From positions 3,416 through 67,415 of the forward strand of contig CAJUTM010000016.1 in assembly GCA_910589595.1 (NCBI GenBank): a stretch of DNA of 64,000 bases, given 5' to 3'. The notes below the pieces were generated by a model that worked only from the letters and a program-made list of their open reading frames with translations, searched no databases and was not told where the DNA came from. Below are positions 23,932-32,441 of the stretch, in pieces (within the stretch, counting starts at the first letter, position 1; each line of letters starts with the position of its first letter). The DNA is from an uncultured Eubacterium sp. (GTDB lineage: Bacteria; Bacillota; Clostridia; Lachnospirales; Lachnospiraceae). Position numbers and translations under genes: made by a program.

Positions 23932-25971
23932 TTACAACAGGCTTCCCACCTGAAATATTACAAATGATACAAACCATGCCACGAGCAATTGAAAACCGGC
24001 GGTCAACGCAGTAAATTTCCAACTTGAACTTTCTCTCCGTATCGTAACCAAAGTAGCAAAACAAGGAATATACAACAGACAGAATACCATCAGACAATAG
24101 GCATTCAGCATACCGAAGCCACCGCCCGCCAACGCATCGTGAAGAGCGTTCATGCCGGCAGCGGAATTTACATTGGCAATGCCAAACAAAACGGCGCAGC
24201 TGGACACCACAACTTCTTTTGCCGAGATTCCGGCGACCAGCGCTACCGCCAACTGCCAGTATCCCAGACCGGCAGGCACCAGTACTGGAACAAGAAGACG
24301 GCCGAGGATAGCTCCGAAACTCTCCGTCATATCCTGCGTATAACCGCCAGTGCCAAAATTGAGCAAAATCCACATGACAACCGAGGCAAGAAAGATTACC
24401 GTGCCCGCTTTCGTTAAATAATCTTTTACTTTCTCCCAAACAAAAATCCATATCGTTCTCGCACTTGGCGCCTTGTATTCCGGAAGCTCAATCAACAGCA
24501 TTCCCGTCGCCTTTTTGCGGTCTGATATGTGCAGAACAAACGCAGTCAGTATCGCCGTCACCATACCGATAAGATACATGGAGTAGGCGGCAAACATCGC
24601 ATACTTCCCGAAAAACATCTGGGAGAACAAGATGTAAATCGGCAATCTGGCGCTACATGACATAAACGGCGTCACAAGCATTGTTTTCATGCGGTCTTTC
24701 TTATCTTCCAGCGCCCGCGAAGCCATAATCGCCGGCACCGAACAGCCAAAACCGAGCACCATCGGAATAAAGGCACGTCCCGACAAACCGATTTTCCCCA
24801 TGACTCCGTCCATAATATAGGCCACGCGCGCCATATAGCCGCTGTCCTCGAGAAACGCCAGCGCCAGAAAGAGAATAAAAATATTCGGCAAAAATGTAAG
24901 AATCCCGCCGACTCCGGTAATGATTCCGTCGACAACGAGCGACGTCACTACCGGATGTACATGCCAGCGGGCAAAGAGGCTGCTGACCGCATGGCAGAGC
25001 CATTCCACAGCCGTTTCAAAATAACCGGCTATCCAGTCGCCGAGCGTAAATGTCAGCACGAAAACAAAAGCCATAATCACAAGAAATATCGGAATGCCGA
25101 ACACCCGATGCGTCAAAAAGCGGTCGGCTCTATTTGTTGTCTCCGCTTTCTCCGCTTTATTGACTAACACTTCATTGACAATTTCTTCGATAAATTCATA
25201 CTTTTGATTAATAATATCCGACTCATAACTCCGCTCAATGATTGCCGATAAATCAAGCGGATATTTTTCCATCAGTTCCTTATCCTGCTCCAGCAATTTA
25301 ATGGCGCACCAGCGAAGATTCTGCACTTGCGGGTACTTCTCCGACAATTCTGCGGATATCAAATCAATTTTATCCTCAATCTCATCACAATAGACCATTA
25401 CGTGTTCCGCATGGTGATTATGCTGGTGCCGCGATACTTCCGTGTGATGATGTTCCAGACGGTCGGGCGATACCGCGTCTTTATGATGAGCCACCGCGTG
25501 CATGAGAATGCCAAGACCGGTACGCCGGCGGGCCGATACGGGAATCACCGGAATCCCCAACATCTCCGGCAACCGGTGTAAATCAATCTCCATTCCCCGC
25601 TTCTCCACAATATCCATCATATTGAGTGCCAACACAACCGGCTTCCCCAATTCGAGAAGCTGCAGTGTCAGATAAAGATTTCTCTCGAGGGAAGAGGCGT
25701 CGGCGACATCGACGATGACATCCACGTCATCACTCATAATATACTGCCGCGCCACCTGCTCCTCCATCGTATAAGAAGTGAGGCTGTATGTGCCGGGCAA
25801 ATCTACCAGCCGGTAACTGTGATTGTGATAGTTTACCGCACCCTCAATCTTCTCGACCGTGACTCCGGGCCAGTTTGCCACTTTTAAGTTGGCTCCGGTA
25901 AAAGCGTTATACAATGTCGTCTTACCACAGTTCGGATTACCGATAAACCCTACCGTCAGATTTTCACTCAC
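23932..25971 (-). CDS. feoB: Ferrous iron transport protein B
   Basis: The 679-residue protein has an N-terminal GTPase domain (GNPNCGKTTLYN, 'DLPGTYSL', 'LNMMD'), a His-rich stretch around residues 170-190 ('HHHTEVSRHQHNHHAEH'), and a C-terminal membrane domain with Gate motifs ('VLGFGCSVPAIMASR' and 'GISAKEVVVSS'). It imports Fe(II). Its start overlaps the feoA stop by 4 bases. Length is near the usual 650-800. The His-rich insert could bind metal. Confidence 0.96.
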   Translation of the reverse strand: MSENLTVGFIGNPNCGKTTLYNAFTGANLKVANWPGVTVEKIEGAVNYHNHSYRLVDLPGTYSLTSYTMEEQVARQYIMSDDVDVIVDVADASSLERNLYLTLQLLELGKPVVLALNMMDIVEKRGMEIDLHRLPEMLGIPVIPVSARRRTGLGILMHAVAHHKDAVSPDRLEHHHTEVSRHQHNHHAEHVMVYCDEIEDKIDLISAELSEKYPQVQNLRWCAIKLLEQDKELMEKYPLDLSAIIERSYESDIINQKYEFIEEIVNEVLVNKAEKAETTNRADRFLTHRVFGIPIFLVIMAFVFVLTFTLGDWIAGYFETAVEWLCHAVSSLFARWHVHPVVTSLVVDGIITGVGGILTFLPNIFILFLALAFLEDSGYMARVAYIMDGVMGKIGLSGRAFIPMVLGFGCSVPAIMASRALEDKKDRMKTMLVTPFMSCSARLPIYILFSQMFFGKYAMFAAYSMYLIGMVTAILTAFVLHISDRKKATGMLLIELPEYKAPSARTIWIFVWEKVKDYLTKAGTVIFLASVVMWILLNFGTGGYTQDMTESFGAILGRLLVPVLVPAGLGYWQLAVALVAGISAKEVVVSSCAVLFGIANVNSAAGMNALHDALAGGGFGMLNAYCLMVFCLLYIPCFATLVTIRRESSSWKFTALTAGFQLLVAWFVSFVIFQVGSLL

Positions 25972-26195
25972 TGCACAACCTCCTTTACCTCAATGTTTTT
26001 CGTTATGCCGCGTCCCAGCGCAAAGCGCGCCCCCCGCACATGTACAATCATCGTACCGCACCTTTTTCTGTTTAAAACAGAAATCGGAGTTCCCTTTGTC
26101 ATCCCTAACGCCTCTAAACGCTTTTCCGTCTGGAGAGGTAGCGTTATAGACTCAATCACATAGGTACTCCGAATTTGTCCTTTCCGTAATTCCAT
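25968..26195 (-). CDS. feoA: Ferrous iron transport protein A
   Basis: The 75-residue SH3-like protein starts 'MELRKGQIRSTYVIESITL' and contains 'RLEALGMTKGTPISVLNRKR' and 'RFALGRGI', the standard FeoA pattern. It regulates or supports FeoB at the membrane. The start at ATG 26,195 follows GGAG; an upstream in-frame ATG at 26,231 would overlap the previous gene. It is translationally coupled to feoB. Confidence 0.92.
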   Translation of the reverse strand: MELRKGQIRSTYVIESITLPLQTEKRLEALGMTKGTPISVLNRKRCGTMIVHVRGARFALGRGITKNIEVKEVVQ

Positions 26196-26209
26196 CGTAT
26201 CTGTTCTCC

Positions 26210-26641
26210 TTACATTGTATCCGCTTTCCACACCAATAGAATTTCCTTTTCATTCGTTCCCGAATCCACCTGTTCAGACTGCACTTTAAATCCCTCTCTC
26301 ATATAAAAGTGAACAGCCCTTGGATTTTTTTCATATGCTGCCAACGTCAATTCTTCCTGCTTCGTTTTCAAATAGTCCAAAAGAGCCTTGCCAATTCCCC
26401 GCCCCCTTGCCTTTTCGTCCACGAACAGTCCCATTACCATCAATTCCATCGAACCGACAAAGCCGAGAATATGCCCCGCTTCTTCCCATACATAGACAGA
26501 AGCAATTTCCATAATACGGCTTACCTCGGTAAAGTTATCTTTCCAATACTTTGCCGGAATAAAGTTATGTACCTGCAAGTTGCTAAACAGCCAGATTTCC
26601 ATAACTTCTTCATGGTCGTTTGCCTCATATGCACGAATCAT
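26210..26641 (-). CDS. GNAT-family N-acetyltransferase
   Basis: The 143-residue protein has the acetyl-CoA loop 'ARGRGIGKALL' at about residues 77-87 and ends with 'HFYMREGFKVQSEQVD', typical of YjaB/YiiD-like GNATs. The N-terminal half, 'EVMEIWLFSNLQVHNFIPAKYW', is shared by a common Firmicutes subgroup. The substrate is not known. It starts 4 bases after the end of the CbiT-like gene and lies 14 bases before feoA. Confidence 0.85.
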   Translation of the reverse strand: MIRAYEANDHEEVMEIWLFSNLQVHNFIPAKYWKDNFTEVSRIMEIASVYVWEEAGHILGFVGSMELMVMGLFVDEKARGRGIGKALLDYLKTKQEELTLAAYEKNPRAVHFYMREGFKVQSEQVDSGTNEKEILLVWKADTM

Positions 26642-26645
26642 ATAG

Positions 26646-27548
26646 CTATATTCCCTTTCCTGTTATAATCCACGGCGCCGGCTGCTGTTTGAACGAGTGA
26701 TTGCTCCCCAAACAGGAAACGGCAACCTGTATTGTCTGCACATCCATAATTCCCATCTTCTCTAACATCTCTTTTGCCCCTGCCGCCACAAGAAAATCCA
26801 GCGTATATATGACAACCTGAATCTGCGGATTCAGCTTTTTAAGACAGGCCAGCTCCTGATCCATGCTGGCAGACGCAACTAAAAACACAAGCGACGGCAC
26901 CGGACAGTCTTTCATACTGTTCTCGTCCACATGGTCGATAATAATGACATTGTGCAGGCCAAAATGCTGTACATTATCTTCCATCGTATCACGGTCTGCC
27001 TGATTGTATTCCACGGCAATAACCGTTCCTTCCGGTGCGAGCAGGGCGGCCTCAATGGCAATGCTTTCCCCGCCGATTACACAAATATCATCCGCTGTAT
27101 CAACCATCATTTTATTTAATATAATCGCCCGAATCTCACTGCCCACATACTGAATGGAACCCTTGCGGAACAGTTCGTTGCCGATACCAATCTTTGCCGT
27201 ATTGCGCGCTTGCGGATTGACAATCAGCATTCCCGCCGAGGCATTGATTCCGCGGTCAATCATATCCTTAACTTTTCTGTTGTATACTTGTCCTTCCGGT
27301 TCGGAGCCCTCGTTGTACCAGACGTCGCACTCTCCGAGCCCAGCGTTCCACAGGCGGTAAAAAATATCTTCGATTCCGGCATTGCTGAATACCATCGTCG
27401 TCTTATGCGATTCCACCGTGGGAATGATATTTTTATTTTTCTTTGTAATATCAATAATCTTTACGTGTTCCAAATCAATCGTTGCATTCTTGGCATAATA
27501 CTGAAGCCATGACAAAATCACCTCATTCGTAAAAATCTGTTCCGTCAT
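26646..27548 (-). CDS. CbiT/CobL-like SAM-dependent methyltransferase, orphan
   Basis: The 300-residue protein has an N-terminal region with 'GIEDIFYRLWNAGLGECDVWYNEGSEPEG', like the end of CbiE-type tetrapyrrole methylases. A Rossmann domain follows with 'DDICVIGGESIAIEAALLAPEGTVIAVEYNQAD', the SAM-binding pattern of CbiT (precorrin-6B C12 decarboxylase/C15 methyltransferase). No other cobalamin gene is nearby, so a role in corrin synthesis is uncertain. The start at ATG 27,548 follows GGAGGG; 78 bases of upstream frame are probably not translated. Confidence 0.6.
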   Translation of the reverse strand: MTEQIFTNEVILSWLQYYAKNATIDLEHVKIIDITKKNKNIIPTVESHKTTMVFSNAGIEDIFYRLWNAGLGECDVWYNEGSEPEGQVYNRKVKDMIDRGINASAGMLIVNPQARNTAKIGIGNELFRKGSIQYVGSEIRAIILNKMMVDTADDICVIGGESIAIEAALLAPEGTVIAVEYNQADRDTMEDNVQHFGLHNVIIIDHVDENSMKDCPVPSLVFLVASASMDQELACLKKLNPQIQVVIYTLDFLVAAGAKEMLEKMGIMDVQTIQVAVSCLGSNHSFKQQPAPWIITGKGI

Positions 27549-27694
27549 AGAATCCCTCCTTTTTATCGATTCCCGCCAAACCCGATAACAGGCTTTGAGG
27601 ACATTTTGTGTATTGCTCTGTACCACATAAAAACTACTTTTATTATACTCTTTTCCTGTTTATTCATCAATGCCAAAATAAATCAAAAATACCT

Positions 27695-28711
27695 TTATGA
27701 CACTAAAATCTTCATCTGCTTCACGAGTTCCCCAATCTTTTCATCTCTCGTGAGACCGTGTACAATTTCAAAACAATAGAGCGCCCCGTCAAACATCTGC
27801 CGGTTCATAAACTGCTCGCCCATTCCGACAGCCAGATTAACAATATCGCCGTTCGGTGCACAGGCGAAGCCATTTTTTGCGGCAAGCCGCTCCAGCTCTT
27901 TCTTCGCCGGCATTTTAGCCGTTTTGCCGGTTTTATTCTGCAATTCTTTCATCAGACTCTGCGCCACAGTATTGTCCGGCGCAAACTGAAGACTCAGTTG
28001 ACAACAGGCAAGAGCAGCCTGCCACTCCTGTTTTTCCGCAAAATAGCCGGCAAAATTGCAATAGCACCCCGCCACGTCATCCGCCTTGTAAAGATAAGGG
28101 AAAATGCTGCGATTCAGTTCCGCATATTCTTCCATCTCCCCCGTGACCCGGAAAATATCCATATAAGCAAAGGCAATCGGCGCGCTCACCGGATTCCAGC
28201 GCCTTGCTTTCTCCAGCACGCCGCGCGCTGCGGACAAATTATTTTGCTCCATCAGCAGAAGACCGTGCTGATAGTAGATATCGGCAAACGGAAAATCCGC
28301 TTTGATTACTTCCCTCCCCGTCTGCATAAATTCCTTTACCATAATTTCCTCAAAAAACTCGGAAAAGGAATAGTATTCACACGCCGCATTGTCATTGTAA
28401 AACTTATTATTATCCGCACGCATTACCAGCTGTTCACTCAGGCGCAACGCACTCTCCCTGTCACCTTGTGCAATATAAGTGCGTACTTCCTGCATATGCT
28501 TCTGCACTTCCATCAGTTGTTCCCGTTTCATTTCCTCCCGCCCGGAAGACATATCATATAAGAGCCGGCTGCATTCACGCAAAATCTCTTCTCCCTGCTC
28601 ATGCTTCCGATATGTTTCCATCTTTTCCTGTAAATAGGGAATATCCTTTTCTGTGTCTCCGGTAAATCCCTCACGTATCTGTCGCAAAATCTCATCCGCT
28701 GTCTGCTGCAT
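27695..28711 (-). CDS. TPR-like helical protein of unknown function
   Basis: The 338-residue protein is almost entirely helical. A 'GLLLMEQNNLSAARGVLEKARRWNPVSAPIAFAYMDIF' region and the later 'KQEWQAALACCQLSLQFAPDNTVAQSLM' show TPR spacing. It has no signal peptide or membrane segment, and no enzyme motif. The start at ATG 28,711 follows AGGAGGGG. It lies directly after the NSS transporter gene, with the transporter's 3' end next to its upstream region. I do not recognise a specific family. Confidence 0.7.
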   Translation of the reverse strand: MQQTADEILRQIREGFTGDTEKDIPYLQEKMETYRKHEQGEEILRECSRLLYDMSSGREEMKREQLMEVQKHMQEVRTYIAQGDRESALRLSEQLVMRADNNKFYNDNAACEYYSFSEFFEEIMVKEFMQTGREVIKADFPFADIYYQHGLLLMEQNNLSAARGVLEKARRWNPVSAPIAFAYMDIFRVTGEMEEYAELNRSIFPYLYKADDVAGCYCNFAGYFAEKQEWQAALACCQLSLQFAPDNTVAQSLMKELQNKTGKTAKMPAKKELERLAAKNGFACAPNGDIVNLAVGMGEQFMNRQMFDGALYCFEIVHGLTRDEKIGELVKQMKILVS

Positions 28712-28736
28712 GACGCCGCCCCTCCTGTTCCTGTAT

Positions 28737-29885
28737 TTACAAAATTCCAAACGACTGCAAAAGTAATACTGCCAGCAAAATCGGCGCTATTACTTTTACC
28801 ATTACGATATACAAACCGCGCCGGTGAAAAGGATGAACTCCCTGTGTCACCTCATCAATAACCGTCTTCGGCTTCACAACCCAGCCGATAAGAATACAGG
28901 TCAGAAGCGCTACCAACGGCATCAGGCAGTTGTTACTGATATAGTCCATAATGTCTAAAATCTGTCCTTCTGTTCCATTTGGCAACGGCAGTTTGAAATA
29001 AAATACGTTATAGCCGAGACAGACTACTATACCGCCTATCAGGGCATATGCCGTAACAATAAGCGTACTCTTGTGGCGCGACCAATGTTTCGCATCCATA
29101 ATGCTCGAAACAATCGCCTCCATAACGGACACCGCGGAAGTAATAGCCGCAAAAATAACCATGATAAAAAATAGCAGACCCAGTATGGAGCCAATCGCTC
29201 CCATCGCATCCATCAGTATAATGAAAAATTCTTTTACCGTAATACTGGTAAAATCCGGAATCAAATATACTTTTACCCCCTGTAATCCCGTGCGTGTGAC
29301 GCCATTGGCATCGGTATGGCTGATTGTCATTGAATAGATTGCCAATCCAATGACAAGAACAAGCAAAACCGGCATCAGCACCTTACTGTACTTTTCTATC
29401 CCCTTGTTAATTCCGCGGTACACAACAAATGACGTCAGGAAAAGAAATACAAACATCCAGACAATCGGCTCCCAATTGCCGGATATAAAACCGTCAAAGA
29501 AATTCTCCTGTACTGCCTCTTTACCTGCGCCGGTTAGATAAATGGCAAAATATTTCATAACCCATGCGCCAATCGTACAGTAATAGGGCAGAATAATCGT
29601 AGGCACAAGGCATGTCAGTATACCGAGGCCTTTCCAGCGGGCATGCAGTACGCCGTATGCGGTCAGCGGGCTCTGCGCCGTTTTCCGTCCAATAGCTATT
29701 TCGGTTGTCAGCAGCGCAAAGCCGAATGTTACGGCCAGCACAATATAGCATAAAATAAAAACGCCACCGTGTCCTTTTGCCGCCAGATATGGAAAACGCC
29801 ATATATTTCCCAATCCTACGGCGCTGCCTGCCGCCGCCATAACAAAGCCGATAGTTCCCGAAAAATTGCCCCGCTTCTCTTTCAT
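28737..29885 (-). CDS. Sodium-dependent transporter, neurotransmitter:sodium symporter (NSS) family
   Basis: The 382-residue membrane protein starts with the NSS signature 'GTIGFVMAAAGSAVGLGNIWRFPY' (the unwound TM1 and sodium site) and has about ten hydrophobic segments. It is of the LeuT/MhsT type and likely imports an amino acid with sodium. Most bacterial members have 430-510 residues, so this one is short, mainly at the C-terminus, but it ends in an ordinary hydrophobic helix. The start at ATG 29,885 follows a purine-rich ribosome binding site. Confidence 0.88.
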   Translation of the reverse strand: MKEKRGNFSGTIGFVMAAAGSAVGLGNIWRFPYLAAKGHGGVFILCYIVLAVTFGFALLTTEIAIGRKTAQSPLTAYGVLHARWKGLGILTCLVPTIILPYYCTIGAWVMKYFAIYLTGAGKEAVQENFFDGFISGNWEPIVWMFVFLFLTSFVVYRGINKGIEKYSKVLMPVLLVLVIGLAIYSMTISHTDANGVTRTGLQGVKVYLIPDFTSITVKEFFIILMDAMGAIGSILGLLFFIMVIFAAITSAVSVMEAIVSSIMDAKHWSRHKSTLIVTAYALIGGIVVCLGYNVFYFKLPLPNGTEGQILDIMDYISNNCLMPLVALLTCILIGWVVKPKTVIDEVTQGVHPFHRRGLYIVMVKVIAPILLAVLLLQSFGIL

Positions 29886-30006
29886 TTTCCCTTTTCCTTC
29901 CTCTTCTTTAAGAAAGAAGAGATGCCTGTCTGTTGCGGACATCCCTTCTCTTAAACTACTCTTTTTGTCTGATTCCTTTACTTCTTACGCACATGAATAG
30001 AATCAT

Positions 30007-30825
30007 TTACTGTATTCTCTTCTGCATTTCCTCTGCCAGACGGATGGTCTTGGCAAGTTCTTCATGAATCTCACTGATACTGTCCATATGAGATTTTGCC
30101 ACGCCGTTGACATCCTTAATTGAAGAATTTACTTCCGTCAAATGCTCCTGCATAATATTTAACTTATCGCCAATCTCCTTTGCCGAACTCCCGCTGTCGT
30201 TGGCAAGTTCTCCCATGCTGTTGGCAACGACGGCAAAACCGCGTCCGGCATCGCCGCTGCGGGCCGCCTCAATCGATGCATTCAATGCCAGAATATTCGA
30301 ACGGGAGGCATTTCCACTGATTTTCTGAACGACATCCGTAACATCCTGTACATCATCATTAATGCCGTCTGTCAGTTCCGTCATACCCGATAACATTTCA
30401 AACAGGCTCTTAATTCCGTCAATCACAGTTTGCAGCGATTTGTCAATAGCCTGTATGGAATCCTGAAAATCCTGTGTCATGTCTTTCACCTGCTCTTTAT
30501 CACCAATCGAATAGCAATAAGTGAGACAGCCGACAACCTTATCCTCATCTTTCACGGGTACAAGTAACCCCTCAAATGCCGCCCCCATCACTTCTTTTGG
30601 TAAAAAGTTCTTCTTTTTTCTGCCGGTAGCCATCACTTCATCAAAGCCGCCTGTAATGTCATCCATCTTTTCTCCCAAACGAAGTTTCGGCGTTTCCCCT
30701 TCAGGTATGGCATATCCGCACAGAACACTATCCTCGTCGAGTACCGATATGTATGATTCTTCTCCTAAAATTTGGTGCAATAAAGGAAGAATATCAATAA
30801 TTTTTTGCAATTCCTCATTTACCAT
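30007..30825 (-). CDS. Soluble methyl-accepting chemotaxis-type signalling protein
   Basis: The 272-residue protein has no membrane segment. Residues 1-110 form a small sensor-like domain, and residues 110-270 a short signalling coiled coil with 'SRSNILALNASIEAARSGDAGRGFAVVANSMGELA', the hairpin motif that contacts CheA and CheW. This group is often called cytoplasmic or short MCPs. The start at ATG 30,825 follows AGGAGG. It lies downstream of the CoA-transferase gene on the same strand, not within the che operon, but could feed the same kinase. Confidence 0.85.
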   Translation of the reverse strand: MVNEELQKIIDILPLLHQILGEESYISVLDEDSVLCGYAIPEGETPKLRLGEKMDDITGGFDEVMATGRKKKNFLPKEVMGAAFEGLLVPVKDEDKVVGCLTYCYSIGDKEQVKDMTQDFQDSIQAIDKSLQTVIDGIKSLFEMLSGMTELTDGINDDVQDVTDVVQKISGNASRSNILALNASIEAARSGDAGRGFAVVANSMGELANDSGSSAKEIGDKLNIMQEHLTEVNSSIKDVNGVAKSHMDSISEIHEELAKTIRLAEEMQKRIQ

Positions 30826-30913
30826 GATGAGCCTCCTTCTCTTCTCTACGATAGTTATTGCTTCCATTGTAACATAAGCGGAACAAAAAAGAAAGAGCGT
30901 TATCGACTTCTTT

Positions 30914-32254
30914 CTACTTGCGGTTGCTCCTGCGCCATATTTTTCTCTTTTCAGCCTCTTTCACCAGTAAATCACGAAATGCGGGGTGGGCAATGGATAT
31001 GAGAGCCTCTGCCCGCTCCCATGTAGAACGCCCCTCCAAATTTACAACGCCGTATTCTGTAGCCAGAAAATATACCTGACTCCGCGGAGAAGTAATGATA
31101 TCACCGTCAAACTGGGGGCGGATTCGGGAATGCGTCTCTCCCTCCCTGTCCACATAGACCGAGCTCATACAGATAAACGCCTTACCCCCCCGCGATGCGG
31201 AAGCGCCAATGAGGAAATCCAACTGACCTCCCGTACCGCTAATCTGCCTTGCCCCGAAACTCTCCGCGGCAACCTGTCCGTACAAATCAACGGCCACACA
31301 ACTGTTAATCGATACCATATTATCAATCTGGGCAATGATGTTTGGACGATTCACGTATTCTAACGGGTACGCCGCCACTCCGGAATTATCATCCAGCCAC
31401 TCATATAATTCCTTGGAGCCGACCGCACAGCCGAATACGCCCTTTCCCTTGTCAATGCGCTTCTTACGGTTCGTCAATTTCCCTGCCAAATACATCTGCA
31501 GGTAGGCATCGGAACACAATTCCGTGTGCATTCCCAAATCTTTTAAATCCGACTGCGCTATCATGGCGCCAACTGCATTTGGCATACTTCCGATTCCTAA
31601 TTGCAGCGTGGCCCCGTCGACCATGTGGGGAATGATTAATTCTGCTATCTTACAGTCTGTCTCCGTCGGCTCCGGTGCGAAAACACTTGCAATCGGTTCA
31701 TGTTCTCCCTCAACGATATAATCAACTTCCGATATATGAATACACTCGTCGTACCCCCCTCTTACCCGGGGAAGATTTTCATTCACTTCCACAATAACCG
31801 TTTTCGCCATTCGGATAATCGGAGCTGCCACTCCGGTATTGACAGACAAGTTAAAAAAACCATGCTTGTCCATCGGAGTAACACTCAACATTACTACGTC
31901 TACATGCAGAAAATATTCATAATACGCTGCATTATTATGAAACACCATAGGGATGTAATAACATAATCCCTTATCGCATAACCGTCTCTCGTACGATGAG
32001 CAGTGCCAACTGTGATAAACGAAATGCTCCTGACTTTCATCACATTCCGCCACTGCAATCGGGCCTGAAATTAGATTGCCGCGAATCTTGACATCCGTTA
32101 ACTCTTCTTTTCTTGCTGCCAGTGCGCGGTCTAACAGGACGGGCTTTCCGAGAGAACTGGTATAATCGACCCAATCACCGCTTTTTACAACAGAAACCGC
32201 TTCCTCCGGTGAGCGGAGTTTTTTCCTGTAATCCACCGAGAAATCTTTTAACAT
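30914..32254 (-). CDS. Acetyl-CoA hydrolase/transferase family; probable butyryl-CoA:acetate CoA-transferase
   Basis: The 446-residue protein belongs to the class I CoA-transferases. 'GMHTELCSDAYLQMY' holds the catalytic Glu, 'LQLGIGSMPNAVGAM' the GxGxxP loop, and 'GTGGQLDFLIGASASRGGKAF' the CoA-binding loop typical of butyryl-CoA:acetate (But) and 4-hydroxybutyrate CoA-transferases. It would release butyrate while making acetyl-CoA. Which substrate it uses cannot be decided from sequence alone. A 12-bp inverted repeat (32,306-32,379) lies upstream. Confidence 0.82.
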   Translation of the reverse strand: MLKDFSVDYRKKLRSPEEAVSVVKSGDWVDYTSSLGKPVLLDRALAARKEELTDVKIRGNLISGPIAVAECDESQEHFVYHSWHCSSYERRLCDKGLCYYIPMVFHNNAAYYEYFLHVDVVMLSVTPMDKHGFFNLSVNTGVAAPIIRMAKTVIVEVNENLPRVRGGYDECIHISEVDYIVEGEHEPIASVFAPEPTETDCKIAELIIPHMVDGATLQLGIGSMPNAVGAMIAQSDLKDLGMHTELCSDAYLQMYLAGKLTNRKKRIDKGKGVFGCAVGSKELYEWLDDNSGVAAYPLEYVNRPNIIAQIDNMVSINSCVAVDLYGQVAAESFGARQISGTGGQLDFLIGASASRGGKAFICMSSVYVDREGETHSRIRPQFDGDIITSPRSQVYFLATEYGVVNLEGRSTWERAEALISIAHPAFRDLLVKEAEKRKIWRRSNRK

Positions 32255-32305
32255 AACAACACCCCCTGCAGAAGAAATTTACTTTCATAACATCTTTAAT
32301 AAAAC

Positions 32306-32379
32306 AAGAAAGTATAAATCATTCAAAGCAAAGATATCCGCAACACGAATAAGTGCATCTCACTGACTTATACTTTCTT
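32306..32379. repeat. 12-bp inverted repeat upstream of the CoA-transferase gene
   Basis: AAGAAAGTATAA (32,306-32,317) and TTATACTTTCTT (32,368-32,379) are perfect complements 50 bases apart. A smaller ATAAGT/ACTTAT hairpin lies inside. It could be a terminator for the che operon or an operator; no clear T-run decides it. Confidence 0.35.
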
Positions 32380-32441
32380 ATTTGCATTATAAACCGATTC
32401 TAACCGGCATTTATTTCCTGTCTCTTAACGATTTACGCTGA

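Noticed and set aside
28737..29885. NSS transporter as a truncated pseudogene
   Set aside because: The protein is short for the family but has no frameshift, keeps the TM1 signature and ends in a normal hydrophobic segment.
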